Below, in pieces: positions 18,595-26,640 of a stretch of DNA of 40,633 nucleotides (position 1 is its first letter; each line of letters starts with the position of its first letter). The notes below the pieces were generated by a model. The model was not told the origin of the DNA. It saw only the letters and a program-made list of their open reading frames with translations, and did not search any database. The DNA comes from Dehalococcoidia bacterium (GTDB lineage: Bacteria > Chloroflexota > Dehalococcoidia > E44-bin15): the NCBI GenBank assembly GCA_030610655.1, contig JAUWRG010000009.1, positions 1 to 40,633 on the forward strand. The letters run 5' to 3'. Position numbers and translations under genes: made by a program.

Positions 18595-18728
18595 ATTGTC
18601 GGTGAAAGCCACCATAAGTGCTAAGACGTAGGTAGGAAAGACAATCTGTAGGGTATTATGTGATATAATATTGCGTTAGATTTCGAGAAGTGCCAGCGTA
18701 GCTCAGCGGTAGAGCAGCGGTTTCGTAA
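18592..18728 (+). repeat. Right copy of the 137-bp direct repeat
   Basis: This partner of 9278-9414 runs from the ATG of the 43-residue frame to the anticodon loop of the intact tRNA-Thr. Because the tRNA continues normally after 18728, this copy is the functional locus. The two copies have the same orientation, as expected for a duplication left by insertion or by unequal exchange. Confidence 0.9.
18661..18669 (+). promoter_or_regulatory. Extended -10 of the tRNA-Thr promoter
   Basis: TGATATAAT combines an upstream TG with a perfect TATAAT (18664-18669), 22 bp before the tRNA. The -35 is weak: AAGACA-like sequence lies about 20 bp upstream. The truncated copy on the left has the same -10. 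Confidence 0.7.
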
Positions 18729-18763
18729 ACCGCAGGTCGTCGGTTCGATTCCGACCGCTGGCT
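18692..18763 (+). tRNA. tRNA-Thr (anticodon CGT)
   Basis: A full cloverleaf can be drawn: acceptor GCCAGCG/CGCTGGC, D stem GCTC/GAGC, anticodon stem GCGGT/ACCGC with loop TTCGTAA, variable loop AGGTC, T stem GTCGG/CCGAC with loop TTCGATT, and discriminator T. CCA is not encoded. Anticodon CGT reads ACG (Thr). The next gene starts 20 bp later and is probably on the same transcript. Confidence 0.95.
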
Positions 18764-18782
18764 GTATCTGTAAGGAGGAACA

Positions 18783-19526
18783 GTGAGCAAACTTGTGGAG
18801 AAACTGCATCAAACCTCTCGAGGCTCTACACAGCCCTTGGGTTTCAAAGGAGCGGCGTCTGCGTCCACAAAGAAAATTTCTCCTATAATGCTTATCGCCG
18901 TCCTTCCTGAAGGGGACGCCAGTGCTGCCGCTGACGGCAAGGGGAACGCTGATGCTGTGCTGGTGAAGGAGGCAGATAGCCAGGTACTAGCCGCCCTTGG
19001 ACAGGTCCCCTGGGGGGCATCCCTTGAAAAAGGGACCGAGAAGGAACTCACCCACCTCAAGGAGATGGGATGCGATTTTTTGGTTTTCGACCCAATCACA
19101 GCGCCACTAGCATTGCTTGGAGATGATGAGCTAGGCAAGATCGTGGAGATAGAGGCCTCTCTAGGTGATGGCATGATAAGGTCTATCGACAAACTGTCGA
19201 TAGACGCTGTGCTTATCGGTGGCGATAGTGAGCTTTCGGTACATCGGCTGATGGTTTGCCAGCATGTAGCGAACCTGGTGCGCAAACCTCTGCTTGCGCT
19301 AGCACCTCTCGATACACCCAAGGAGGCCCTCGAGGAGTTCCAAGAGGCAGGGGTTGTGGGGGTGGTGGTGAAATTGGGCGGAGGTGGTAAGAAGGGGCTC
19401 TCGCAATTAAGGCAGACCATTGACTCGCTCCACCCTACGAGGAGGAGAAGGAAGGAAAGGATGGAGGCTGTACTTCCATACTACGGGCAGGGAACCCAAG
19501 TTGAAGAGGAGGAAGATTTCGAATAA
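18783..19526 (+). CDS. Conserved-looking hypothetical protein (247 aa)
   Basis: I do not recognise a named family. The start GTG 18783 has AGGAGG four bases upstream. After a low-complexity N-terminus the protein alternates beta-like and helical stretches (PIMLIAVLP, GCDFLVFDP, IDAVLIGGD, LLALAPLD, AGVVGVVVKLGGG), with a glycine-rich turn near the end. This pattern is typical of a TIM-barrel or flavodoxin-like fold with a phosphate-binding C-terminus. The tail is acidic (VEEEEDFE). No signal peptide or membrane segment is visible. It follows tRNA-Thr directly and converges on treT with 10 bp between the stops. Confidence 0.75.
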   Translation: MSKLVEKLHQTSRGSTQPLGFKGAASASTKKISPIMLIAVLPEGDASAAADGKGNADAVLVKEADSQVLAALGQVPWGASLEKGTEKELTHLKEMGCDFLVFDPITAPLALLGDDELGKIVEIEASLGDGMIRSIDKLSIDAVLIGGDSELSVHRLMVCQHVANLVRKPLLALAPLDTPKEALEEFQEAGVVGVVVKLGGGGKKGLSQLRQTIDSLHPTRRRRKERMEAVLPYYGQGTQVEEEEDFE

Positions 19527-19536
19527 GGGTGCTTGC

Positions 19537-20781
19537 CTATCCATCTATCAAGGTCTTGACTAGCTGAAGCTCATCCCTGAGCAGCCTGGGTATGAGGAAA
19601 TGCTGCCTGATATGTTCTTTGCCCTCTTTGCCTAATTCCTCGGCGATGTGGGGGTGTTCCACGAGGTAGGCCACCTTTTCAGCGCATTCCTCTACACTGG
19701 TGACCAGATAGTCTTCTAGGCCGCCCGCCATTTGCATAGGGATACCTCCGGTATTTCCAGCGACTACAGCGGTCCCTTTCCACAGAGACTCGGCGACCAC
19801 CAGGCCAAAACCCTCCTTAATGGATTTTTGAATCACCACCCCGCTGGCCGTCTGAAAAGCATTTACCTCCATATTGCCTACACCGGTGAGGTTGGAGAAG
19901 ATGTGGATGTCAGGGTCCTTTTCTGCCTCCTCATTGACCGCAGCATAAATATCCCAGGCCTCAGGATCATCGCCGGCGAAGGAGGTAACAAGGACCAGTT
20001 GGAGGCCAGGGACCTTCTCCTTTGCTAGGCGGTAGGCCTCCATTACTCCAAAGGGGTCTTTCCAGGGGTCGAATCGGGAAATCTGGGCGGTAAGTGGCCG
20101 TCTCTTATCGATACCAAGGTTATCGAGCATCTCCCGCCAGAGCGTGGAGGGAAGGGGCATGTTTTTGCTGCTGATGGGGTCTATGGCGGGAGGTATGAAA
20201 ACTATCTTCGGGACTCTGAGGTCAGCAGGGGCAAACTTTTCCATGGTAAAGACGGCGGCATCATACTCCTCAACAAATGGGTGCAGGAATTGCCACGTGG
20301 CGTCATCTGGCTCAGAGCTATCGACATGGCACCGCCAAATCCACTTGGCATTGGGAATATCACAGAAATGGCGCAGTGCCGCTGGTTGAGGGTCATTGAT
20401 GATAAAAACATCGTAGTCTGGGTCTAGTTCACTTGCGTTTGCCAGGTTATTGGATTTGTAGGCTCTCTGGGTTGCCTCCATTTTGATGAGAGGGTATGCC
20501 TGCCCCTGAAGAGCGTTGTGCAGCGACTTAGTGATGGTGAAGAAATGTTGGTCACCCCTAATAACCTGCCAGTCGGCGCTAATCCCCAAACCCCGCATCA
20601 GGGGAACATGAGATGAAAGGAGCTCTGCCACCCCTCCCCCAAAAGGGGTGGAGTTGATGTGGCATAGCCTTAGCCCCTTCAGGCTATCGCCCAGCGTCTG
20701 AAGCTCGTCCATCAGCTCACTGCTGACAAGCATGCGATACTTATCGATATCCTTCACGCCAAGAGAGACCTTTTGTAGCAT
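19537..20781 (-). CDS. treT: TreT-like trehalose synthase (GT4 glycosyltransferase)
   Basis: A GT-B glycosyltransferase of 414 aa. The N-terminal NSTPFGGGVAELL is the glycine-rich donor-side loop characteristic of trehalose glycosyltransferring synthase. The central HVDSSEPD and the C-terminal EGFGLVVAESLWKGTAVVAG (the E-x7-E element of GT4) complete the pattern. TreT joins NDP-glucose and glucose to make trehalose. Other GT4 enzymes are possible, so the substrate is family-level inference. AAGGAGG stands 7 nt before the ATG. It is the last gene of a minus-strand set with an MFS gene and its deleted copy. Confidence 0.82.
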   Translation of the reverse strand: MLQKVSLGVKDIDKYRMLVSSELMDELQTLGDSLKGLRLCHINSTPFGGGVAELLSSHVPLMRGLGISADWQVIRGDQHFFTITKSLHNALQGQAYPLIKMEATQRAYKSNNLANASELDPDYDVFIINDPQPAALRHFCDIPNAKWIWRCHVDSSEPDDATWQFLHPFVEEYDAAVFTMEKFAPADLRVPKIVFIPPAIDPISSKNMPLPSTLWREMLDNLGIDKRRPLTAQISRFDPWKDPFGVMEAYRLAKEKVPGLQLVLVTSFAGDDPEAWDIYAAVNEEAEKDPDIHIFSNLTGVGNMEVNAFQTASGVVIQKSIKEGFGLVVAESLWKGTAVVAGNTGGIPMQMAGGLEDYLVTSVEECAEKVAYLVEHPHIAEELGKEGKEHIRQHFLIPRLLRDELQLVKTLIDG

Positions 20782-20798
20782 TGCGATGCCTCCTTCTC

Positions 20799-21053
20799 TT
20801 ATTCCAACCGCCTTAGGCGAGGGTAAAAGATGACCAACGCTAGAACGAACAGGGCGACGATTATGCCGGAGCCTGCTATCACCATGGGCACTCCTATCTT
20901 TTCAGCTATAGCGCCCACGACCAGTACTCCCAAAAGGGGCAAGCGGTAGTTACGATTTCTGAGCGAGGTGAATGTGGTAATTCGAGGTTCGGTGGGGCTA
21001 ATTGCATCCTGATCGGACGGTGGTAAGAAGGCACGCCTGTCGAAATCTTGCAT
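20799..21053 (-). pseudogene. Internally deleted MFS transporter (84-aa remnant)
   Basis: The first 37 or so residues end RITTFTSLRNRNYR, matching the N-terminal segment RITTFTSMRNRNYR of the adjacent full-length transporter. The rest (GVLVVGAIAEKIGVPMVIAG then FYPRLRRLE) matches the last transmembrane helix and C-terminus of that same protein. The central ten or so helices are missing, yet the frame is open across the junction. It lies 54 bp after the intact gene and 17 bp before treT. It is most simply a tandem duplicate that lost its middle. Confidence 0.8.
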
Positions 21054-21106
21054 CGTCTACTAGAGCAGAATACCCCCCATTTATACCACTGTCAATGACG
21101 CGCCAA

Positions 21107-22420
21107 TTACTCCAAGCGCCGCACGCTGGGGCGAAAGATAGCTATAGCCACGATGAAGACGAAAACTATGAGGGCGCCTCCGGTTATGGCGAACATTGGC
21201 CCCACAGCTTCAGCTACCGCGCCTATAGGCAAGGTCCCCAGCGGCATCAAAGCGAAGGTGACCATAAAAATTGCCATCACCCGCCCCCTCACCTCATGGG
21301 GCACGTTGCTCTGGATCATGGTGTTATTAATCGTCATATAACCGGCGTTGGCTAGGCCTACCACAATGAGGATGCACAGGGAGAGAGCGTAGATGTGAGA
21401 GATTCCGAAAACGGCCAGACTTATGCCAAAGGCTAAGCCCAAGGCAACTAACAGCAGGCCCTTCCTCCTGAAATCGCCCAGTGAGGCGACGCCTAGGGAG
21501 CCTATTAGCGCCCCCACCCCGGTCATACTCATGAGCAATCCCAGACCCGTCTCGCCAACATCGAGGACATCGACGGCAAATACAGGCATCAGATTTTGGT
21601 AAGGCATACCAAAAACGATGGGAACGAAGGCCATCATAAGAAGCAATGTCATAAGCTGGCTGTGTCGTAAGTAGCGAACACCCTCGGCAATGCCTGCCCA
21701 CACCGAAGTTTTCATCTGTCGCGCCGCCGCCTCCCCCGCGGGGAGCTGGGACACAAAGGCTATCGACACAATATATAAGAACACCACAAGATAATAGACG
21801 CCGGCTATTCCGATAATCGCCATCAGGCCCCCGGCGACGGCTGGTGCGAGGACCCTGGTCAAATTCGTCCCTGAAGAATTGAGAGCGATGGCATTGAGCA
21901 ACTCCCTCGGGGCTACCAGCTCGGGTATGATCGCCATGCGAGCCGGGGCGATGAAGATGAAAGTGGCCCCGCTGGCGGCGGCCGCTGCTATGAGATGCCA
22001 TAGCTCAATGTAGCCAGTGGTTATCAACACGGCAATGATGAGGGTGAACGAGCTATTGGCAATCTGGCTAAATATTATGAGGTTGCGCTTGGGCACCCGA
22101 TCAGCGATCGTTCCCCCATAAAGCGAGAACAGAAGTAGGGGAACACCGAAGGCAGCGCTCACCATCCCCAAGGCAAGGGGTGAGCCTGTCATCTCATAAA
22201 CCAGCCAGCCGCGGGCCACTATCTGCATCTGTAGTCCGCCGAAGAAGCCCAGCGTACTCAGCCAGAACCAGCGGTAGTTGCGATTGCGCATAGAGGTGAA
22301 GGTAGTGATCCGGGCCTGTTCCGAGGTTGTTACATCCAGTGCGGGTTGCCCTAGGGGCAAAGGCTGTTGGGGTTCTTCTGGCTGCTTATCTTTCATTAAT
22401 ATCTTTTGGGAGACGTTCAC
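21107..22420 (-). CDS. MFS transporter (drug/siderophore exporter type)
   Basis: A 12-helix major facilitator of about 430 aa. A proline/glutamine-rich cytoplasmic N-terminus of 35-40 residues precedes RNYRWFWLST, the typical start of helix 1 in EntS/DHA3-like exporters. The loop GGTIADRVPKRNLI is the conserved MFS loop 2-3 motif. The frame opens at GTG 22420, but AGGAGG overlaps that codon. An ATG at 22396 lies 22 nt from the same site, so the exact start is unclear. The substrate is not predictable. Confidence 0.85.
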   Translation of the reverse strand: MNVSQKILMKDKQPEEPQQPLPLGQPALDVTTSEQARITTFTSMRNRNYRWFWLSTLGFFGGLQMQIVARGWLVYEMTGSPLALGMVSAAFGVPLLLFSLYGGTIADRVPKRNLIIFSQIANSSFTLIIAVLITTGYIELWHLIAAAAASGATFIFIAPARMAIIPELVAPRELLNAIALNSSGTNLTRVLAPAVAGGLMAIIGIAGVYYLVVFLYIVSIAFVSQLPAGEAAARQMKTSVWAGIAEGVRYLRHSQLMTLLLMMAFVPIVFGMPYQNLMPVFAVDVLDVGETGLGLLMSMTGVGALIGSLGVASLGDFRRKGLLLVALGLAFGISLAVFGISHIYALSLCILIVVGLANAGYMTINNTMIQSNVPHEVRGRVMAIFMVTFALMPLGTLPIGAVAEAVGPMFAITGGALIVFVFIVAIAIFRPSVRRLE

Positions 22421-22501
22421 CTCCTAGGTTACAACTGACCCCGCCCACTGTCAATTTAGATGGTTGACCTGGCAATTGGTGACAGCCTAGAATGGGGAAG
22501 T

Positions 22502-23332
22502 ATGAGCGAAAAAATCCTTTTCGGCACCGGCGGCGTCCCACTGAGCTCCAGATCGCCCACCAGTGAAAGCGGCATCGAGCGGGTCGCCGAGCTGGGGCTC
22601 GGCTGCATGGAGGTGCAGTTCGTACGCGGAGTGAAGATGAGCGAAGAGATGGCCCGGCGGGTCGGGGACGTCGCAAAGAGCAAGGGAGTCAGGCTCACTG
22701 CGCATGCCCCCTACTTCATCAATCTCAACTCTCACGAAGAAGAGAAGGTCATTGCCAGCAAAGAGAGGCTGATTCAGACCGCTCGCATCGCCTCACACCT
22801 TGGAGCCGAGGGCATCGTTTTCCACGCCGCCTTCTACCTCAACGATCCACCATCAGCGGTGTATGCTACGGTGAAGCAAGCACTGGATGAGATGGTGAAG
22901 CTGCTTGTGGTGGAGGGCAACCGCGTTTTGCTCAGACCGGAGACCACAGGGAAGGGGAGCCAATTCGGCACGGTGGAGGAGGTATTGAGCCTGTGCGCTG
23001 AGATCGAGGGCATCGCCCCATGCATCGATTTCGCTCACTTGCACGCCAGAGATGGAAAGCTCAATTCATATGAGGAATTCGTTGCTCTACTGAAGCTGGT
23101 GGAGGGAAGGCTGGGGAGGCAGGCCCTGGATCACATGCATCTTCACCTCTCTGGGGTCGAGTACGGCAAACATGGCGAGATCAGGCATTTGAATCTTAGA
23201 GAGTCAGATCTCCGCTACGTGGAACTCCTCAGAGCCTTGAAGGACCTTGAGGTACACGGGCTTGTCATCTGCGAAAGCCCGAGTCTCGAGGGCGATGCGC
23301 TGCTTCTTCAAGATACATATAATTCCCTATAG
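22502..23332 (+). CDS. Endonuclease IV-like / xylose isomerase-like TIM-barrel protein
   Basis: A 276-aa TIM barrel of the AP-endonuclease-2 (Nfo) superfamily. Metal-ligand-type motifs are visible: TAHAPYFINLNS, GIVFHAAFY, LRPETTGKGSQFG, CIDFAHLHARDG, HMHLHLSGVEYG and ICESPS. Nfo repairs abasic sites using three zinc ions. This lineage of short proteins beginning F-G-x-x-G-x-P-L-S is common in anaerobes and archaea, and whether all are nucleases is uncertain. I prefer ATG 22502, with GGGGAAG upstream, over an in-frame ATG at 22460, because the conserved part starts there. It converges on gmk with a 6-bp overlap of the 3' ends. Confidence 0.82.
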   Translation: MSEKILFGTGGVPLSSRSPTSESGIERVAELGLGCMEVQFVRGVKMSEEMARRVGDVAKSKGVRLTAHAPYFINLNSHEEEKVIASKERLIQTARIASHLGAEGIVFHAAFYLNDPPSAVYATVKQALDEMVKLLVVEGNRVLLRPETTGKGSQFGTVEEVLSLCAEIEGIAPCIDFAHLHARDGKLNSYEEFVALLKLVEGRLGRQALDHMHLHLSGVEYGKHGEIRHLNLRESDLRYVELLRALKDLEVHGLVICESPSLEGDALLLQDTYNSL

Positions 23333-23920
23333 CTGAACAACCCTGGGATTTGCCCGGCACTTCTCCGCAGTTATTATGGCATCGATCTTGGCCACCGCCT
23401 GATCGACCTTATCATTCACCACCACATAGTCGAACAGCGGCAATTGCTTCATCTCCTCGTCGGCGGTCTCTATGCGTCGCTTCAGATCGACGGTCGTTTC
23501 GCTTTCGCGCTGTCTGAGCCGTGCCTGCAGTTCCTCCGTAGAAGGAGGAGCCACGAAGATAAGCAGCGCTTGAGGCACGATACCTTTGATTGTTGCCGCC
23601 CCCTGGACGTCGACTTTCACCATGACATCGAGCCCTCGCTCTAATGCCTGCTTCACCTCCTGCATGGGCACCCCATACCAGTTGCCATAGACCTCAGCCC
23701 ACTCCAGAAGCTCTCCTCTCTCCCGCATCTCTTGAAACCTCTCTTGTGAGACAAAGTGATAATCCACCCCATCTTCCTCCCCTTGCCGTCGAGACCGGGT
23801 GGTTGTCGTTACCGCATAGTGAAATGGTCGTCTTAGTCTCTTCAACCCGGCCAGCACAGCGTCCTTGCCCACTCCAGACGGGCCAGAGAGCACAACGAGA
23901 AGTTGAGATGCTACGTTCAA
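23327..23920 (-). CDS. gmk: Guanylate kinase
   Basis: Phosphorylates GMP to GDP. The P-loop is G13-P-S-G-V-G-K19; TTTTRSRRQGEEDGVDYHFV is the GMP-binding region, and VKVDVQGAATIK follows in the core. The length of 197 aa is normal. The start is TTG 23920, with GAGG six bases upstream. remA lies upstream on the same strand, the common remA-gmk arrangement. rpoZ, often the next gene, is absent. Confidence 0.95.
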   Translation of the reverse strand: MNVASQLLVVLSGPSGVGKDAVLAGLKRLRRPFHYAVTTTTRSRRQGEEDGVDYHFVSQERFQEMRERGELLEWAEVYGNWYGVPMQEVKQALERGLDVMVKVDVQGAATIKGIVPQALLIFVAPPSTEELQARLRQRESETTVDLKRRIETADEEMKQLPLFDYVVVNDKVDQAVAKIDAIITAEKCRANPRVVQL

Positions 23921-23987
23921 TTGTTACCTCGCCTCCCAGGCACCAAGGCCGGCACCATGGCCCTCTTCATGCGGCAGGCAGGGAATC

Positions 23988-24007
23988 AGCCAGGCAAGAA
24001 CCTGGCT
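23988..24007. other. Short hairpin between remA and gmk
   Basis: AGCCAGG and CCTGGCT form a perfect 7-bp stem with a 6-nt loop, in the 119-bp space between remA and gmk. There is no T-run, so it may be a processing or stability element, or nothing. Confidence 0.3.
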
Positions 24008-24039
24008 TTGCCACAATAATATCTGCCCCATTCCTTCCT

Positions 24040-24297
24040 TCAGCCCTGTCCTCCGCGGCTCGCCGTCAGCCTGCCAGCAATGGTCTCCGTAGACAGCGCT
24101 ATTTGCACAATATGCCCGCTGTCCAGAATGAGCACCGCTTTGGTCTTTCTGCCGTTGGTCATGTCGATGAGCATCCCCCTGCTCTTTCCCTCTTGAACCA
24201 TACGCTTGATGGGAGCTGAGTTCGGAGGGGCCATGGCAATGACTCTGTTTATTGCTATGATATTACCAAAACCGATATGAATTAGCTCTGTGGTCAT
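24040..24297 (-). CDS. remA: RemA-family regulator (DUF370)
   Basis: An 85-residue DNA-binding protein of the RemA family, known in Bacillus as an activator of biofilm-matrix and osmoprotection genes. The conserved blocks IHIGFGNIIA, SAPIKRMVQEGKSRG, DMTNGRKTKAVLILDSGHI and the A-x-R-L end are all present. I chose ATG 24297, with AAAAGG six bases upstream, over a TTG five codons earlier, since family members start M-T-x-x-x-I-x-I-G-F-G. It sits next to gmk, as often seen. Confidence 0.92.
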   Translation of the reverse strand: MTTELIHIGFGNIIAINRVIAMAPPNSAPIKRMVQEGKSRGMLIDMTNGRKTKAVLILDSGHIVQIALSTETIAGRLTASRGGQG

Positions 24298-24384
24298 TTC
24301 ATGCCTTTTCAATCCCCAGCATGTAAGGTCTGGGGACTTTAAAAACCTCCTTTCCGCTGGATTCAGGCGTTTAACACTCCATCT

Positions 24385-24489
24385 GTCATTCTGACCCTGA
24401 ACCCTTCGATAAACTCAGGACGGGCTCCGTGAAGGGGAAGAATCTACAAGCAGTGAGATTCTTCCATCGCTTCGCTCCCTCAGAATGAC
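24385..24489. repeat. Interspersed GTCATTCTGA repeat, overlapping the end of aroA
   Basis: Terminal inverted repeats GTCATTCTGA (24385-24394) and TCAGAATGAC (24480-24489) enclose ACCCTTCGATAAACTCAGGA, GGCTCCGTGAAGGGGAAGAATCT and GAGATTCTTCC blocks. The same blocks recur at 27050-27105, 29078-29116 and 31855-32005. The right end supplies the last codons and the stop of aroA. Confidence 0.75.
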
Positions 24490-25772
24490 AATAGGGTTAG
24501 CCGTTCCAGATCCTGCCAAAAGCCGGGATAAGACGCATCGACTGCCTCGGCACCATGGATCACCGTTTCCCCCTGGGCCATGAGGCCGGCAATACCGAGG
24601 GTCATGGCCAAACGGTGGTCATGATGGCTGTGGCACTCGCCGCCCTTGAGCTCCCTACCCCCATGAATGACCATGCCATCAGGTAGCTCCTCTATATCTG
24701 CACCCAGCTTCGATAGCTCTTTCACTGTAGCCCCGATTCTGTCGCTCTCCCTTACCCTCAGCTCCTCAGCTTCTCTGATGGTGGTCGTCCCTCTGGCAAG
24801 AGAGCCAGCCAGGGCTATGAGAGGGATCTCATCGATAAGCCTGGGGATGAGACATCCTCCAATCTGCGTTCCCACCAGCTCACTTGATTCCACTTCCAGG
24901 TCGGCAACTGGCTCACCACCCTCCGTGCGCTCGTTCTTTACCCTGAGCTTTGCCCCCATCTGGAGAAGTACGTCGATGATCCCGGTTCTCGTCGGGTTGA
25001 TTCCTGCCTTAGTAACCGTGATATGGGCATTGGGATGAATAGCTGCAGCTACCAGCCAGAATGCGGCGGAGCTTATATCCCCGGGGATGTGAATATCTAT
25101 AGGTGAGAGGGAGGTAGGAGGATTAAGAGCGATTTTTGAGCCATCGTGCTTGAGGTCCGCCCCCATAGCCCAGAGCATGCGCTCCGTGTGGTCACGAGAG
25201 GCTGCCGGCTCCTCAACGGTGGTACCCCCTTTGGCGAAGAGGCCGGCGATAAGAATTGCCGACTTTAGCTGGGCGCTTGCTACAGGCGAGGTGTAGTCTA
25301 TGCCCCGGAGTTGACCCCCCTTGATGGCTAGCGGGGCTAGGGAATCGTATCCCCTGCCCCAAATATCCGCCCCCATCATGCGCAGGGGATGGATTAAGCG
25401 AGCCATGGGACGGGAGCGAAGCGACTCATCCCCGGTGATTATGGACAGGAAGGGCTGAGCGGCAAGCAGGCCTGCCAGAAGGCGCATGGTGGTAGCGCTG
25501 TTTCTCGCATTGAGCACATCAGCGGGCTCAGCAAAGCCTTCTTTTCCTACCCCCGAGACGGTGAGCAAGCCAGATTCCTCGATGATCTCCACCCCTAAAG
25601 CCCTTAAACCGGAAATCATAGCGAGGCAATCATCTCCTGGAGAGAAATTGGCAATCCTCGCTTTTCCCGAAGCTATGCTGTTGAGGATGACAGCACGGTG
25701 GGATATGGACTTGTCGCCCGGCGGTGCGACTTCACCCTTTAGGCCGGAGCACCCCTTTACCCGTTTCTCCAT
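24480..25772 (-). CDS. aroA: 3-phosphoshikimate 1-carboxyvinyltransferase (EPSP synthase)
   Basis: Sixth step of the shikimate pathway, joining PEP to shikimate-3-phosphate. Motifs: PPGDKSISHRA with K21, S22 and R26; NSATTMRLLAGLLA for the PEP site; RPMARLI; and HDHRLAMTLGIAGL near the C-terminus. At 430 aa it is full length. AGAAGGG precedes the ATG, which lies 13 bp after tyrA, so the two are cotranscribed. The final residues L-S-F and the TGA come from an interspersed repeat, so the natural C-terminus was probably slightly different. Confidence 0.95.
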   Translation of the reverse strand: MEKRVKGCSGLKGEVAPPGDKSISHRAVILNSIASGKARIANFSPGDDCLAMISGLRALGVEIIEESGLLTVSGVGKEGFAEPADVLNARNSATTMRLLAGLLAAQPFLSIITGDESLRSRPMARLIHPLRMMGADIWGRGYDSLAPLAIKGGQLRGIDYTSPVASAQLKSAILIAGLFAKGGTTVEEPAASRDHTERMLWAMGADLKHDGSKIALNPPTSLSPIDIHIPGDISSAAFWLVAAAIHPNAHITVTKAGINPTRTGIIDVLLQMGAKLRVKNERTEGGEPVADLEVESSELVGTQIGGCLIPRLIDEIPLIALAGSLARGTTTIREAEELRVRESDRIGATVKELSKLGADIEELPDGMVIHGGRELKGGECHSHHDHRLAMTLGIAGLMAQGETVIHGAEAVDASYPGFWQDLERLTLLSF

Positions 25773-25785
25773 AACTAACCCTTCT

Positions 25786-26640
25786 CTAACGGGCCATTCC
25801 CAGCCAACCCTCTCTTCTCTCCCTTGCCTGGAGGAAGGCCTCGTCCAGTTCCTCGCTCCCCTCGCTTATCAGGTGGCGGAATTTCTCCAGTTCCTCGATA
25901 TATTCATCTATCCAGCGCAATATAAATTCGCTGTTGGTCCGGCAGATGTCGCCACTCATCTCCGGACTCCCTGACGCCAAGCGGGTGAGGTCGCGATATC
26001 CTGTGGCGGCAAGCTTTGACATATCATTCCACAATGGACTTTTCGTGGTCATCGAGACAAGGGCTGAGGAAATAACTATGGGAAGATGGCTGACGGCAGC
26101 GACCAGCATGTCATGCTTGGAGGCATCGATGAAAAGGGGCTTTGCTCCAATCTGCCGCACCAATCCCTCTACCTTATCAATCGCCTCTTTGGTGGCGCTT
26201 CGCCCGGGGACCAAGCAATAGGTGCAGCCGATAAAAAGGTCAGTATTGGCAGCCTCGATCCCGGAGGTCTCCTTGCCCGCCATCGGATGTCCCCCGATGT
26301 AGCTCACCCGTGAGGGCAAGCACTCCTCTGCCCAGCCCATAACCTGTGTCTTGGTGCTGGCAACATCAGTGACAATGCAGCCCTCATCGAGACTTTCTCT
26401 GATGTTGTCCATTATCTCTTTCATCGCCATCGTCGGAGTAGCGATGAGCACAAGGTCAGCACCCCTTACTACGGCGAGCAAATCTCCCTCAGTGCGGTCC
26501 ACAGCCCCCAACTCAACAGCTCTAGAGGCGACCTCTCTGCGGCGAGCAAAGCCCACCACCTCCAAATCCGCCTTCTTCTTCCTCAGGGCCAAGCCCATTG
26601 ACCCGCCGATTAGCCCCAACCCGATAATGGCAATCCTCAT
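25786..26640 (-). CDS. tyrA: Prephenate dehydrogenase (TyrA type)
   Basis: Oxidatively decarboxylates prephenate (or arogenate) towards tyrosine. The N-terminal Rossmann motif GLGLIGGS (7-14) binds NAD(P). GGHPMAGKETSG carries the conserved catalytic-site His. The C-terminal helical dimerisation domain includes SHLPIVISSAL and GYRDLTRLASGSPEM. The length of 284 aa fits a stand-alone enzyme without an ACT domain, so direct tyrosine feedback through ACT is not expected. The cofactor preference cannot be judged. First gene of the tyrA-aroA pair. Confidence 0.93.
   Translation of the reverse strand: MRIAIIGLGLIGGSMGLALRKKKADLEVVGFARRREVASRAVELGAVDRTEGDLLAVVRGADLVLIATPTMAMKEIMDNIRESLDEGCIVTDVASTKTQVMGWAEECLPSRVSYIGGHPMAGKETSGIEAANTDLFIGCTYCLVPGRSATKEAIDKVEGLVRQIGAKPLFIDASKHDMLVAAVSHLPIVISSALVSMTTKSPLWNDMSKLAATGYRDLTRLASGSPEMSGDICRTNSEFILRWIDEYIEELEKFRHLISEGSEELDEAFLQARERREGWLGMAR

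Noticed and set aside
18621-18812. Minus-strand frame containing AVGIEPTTCGLRNRCSTAEL
   Set aside because: This is the antisense translation of tRNA-Thr, a well-known false protein.
21327-22001. Minus-strand 224-aa frame
   Set aside because: Alternate frame of the MFS gene, with arginine/serine-rich shadow composition.
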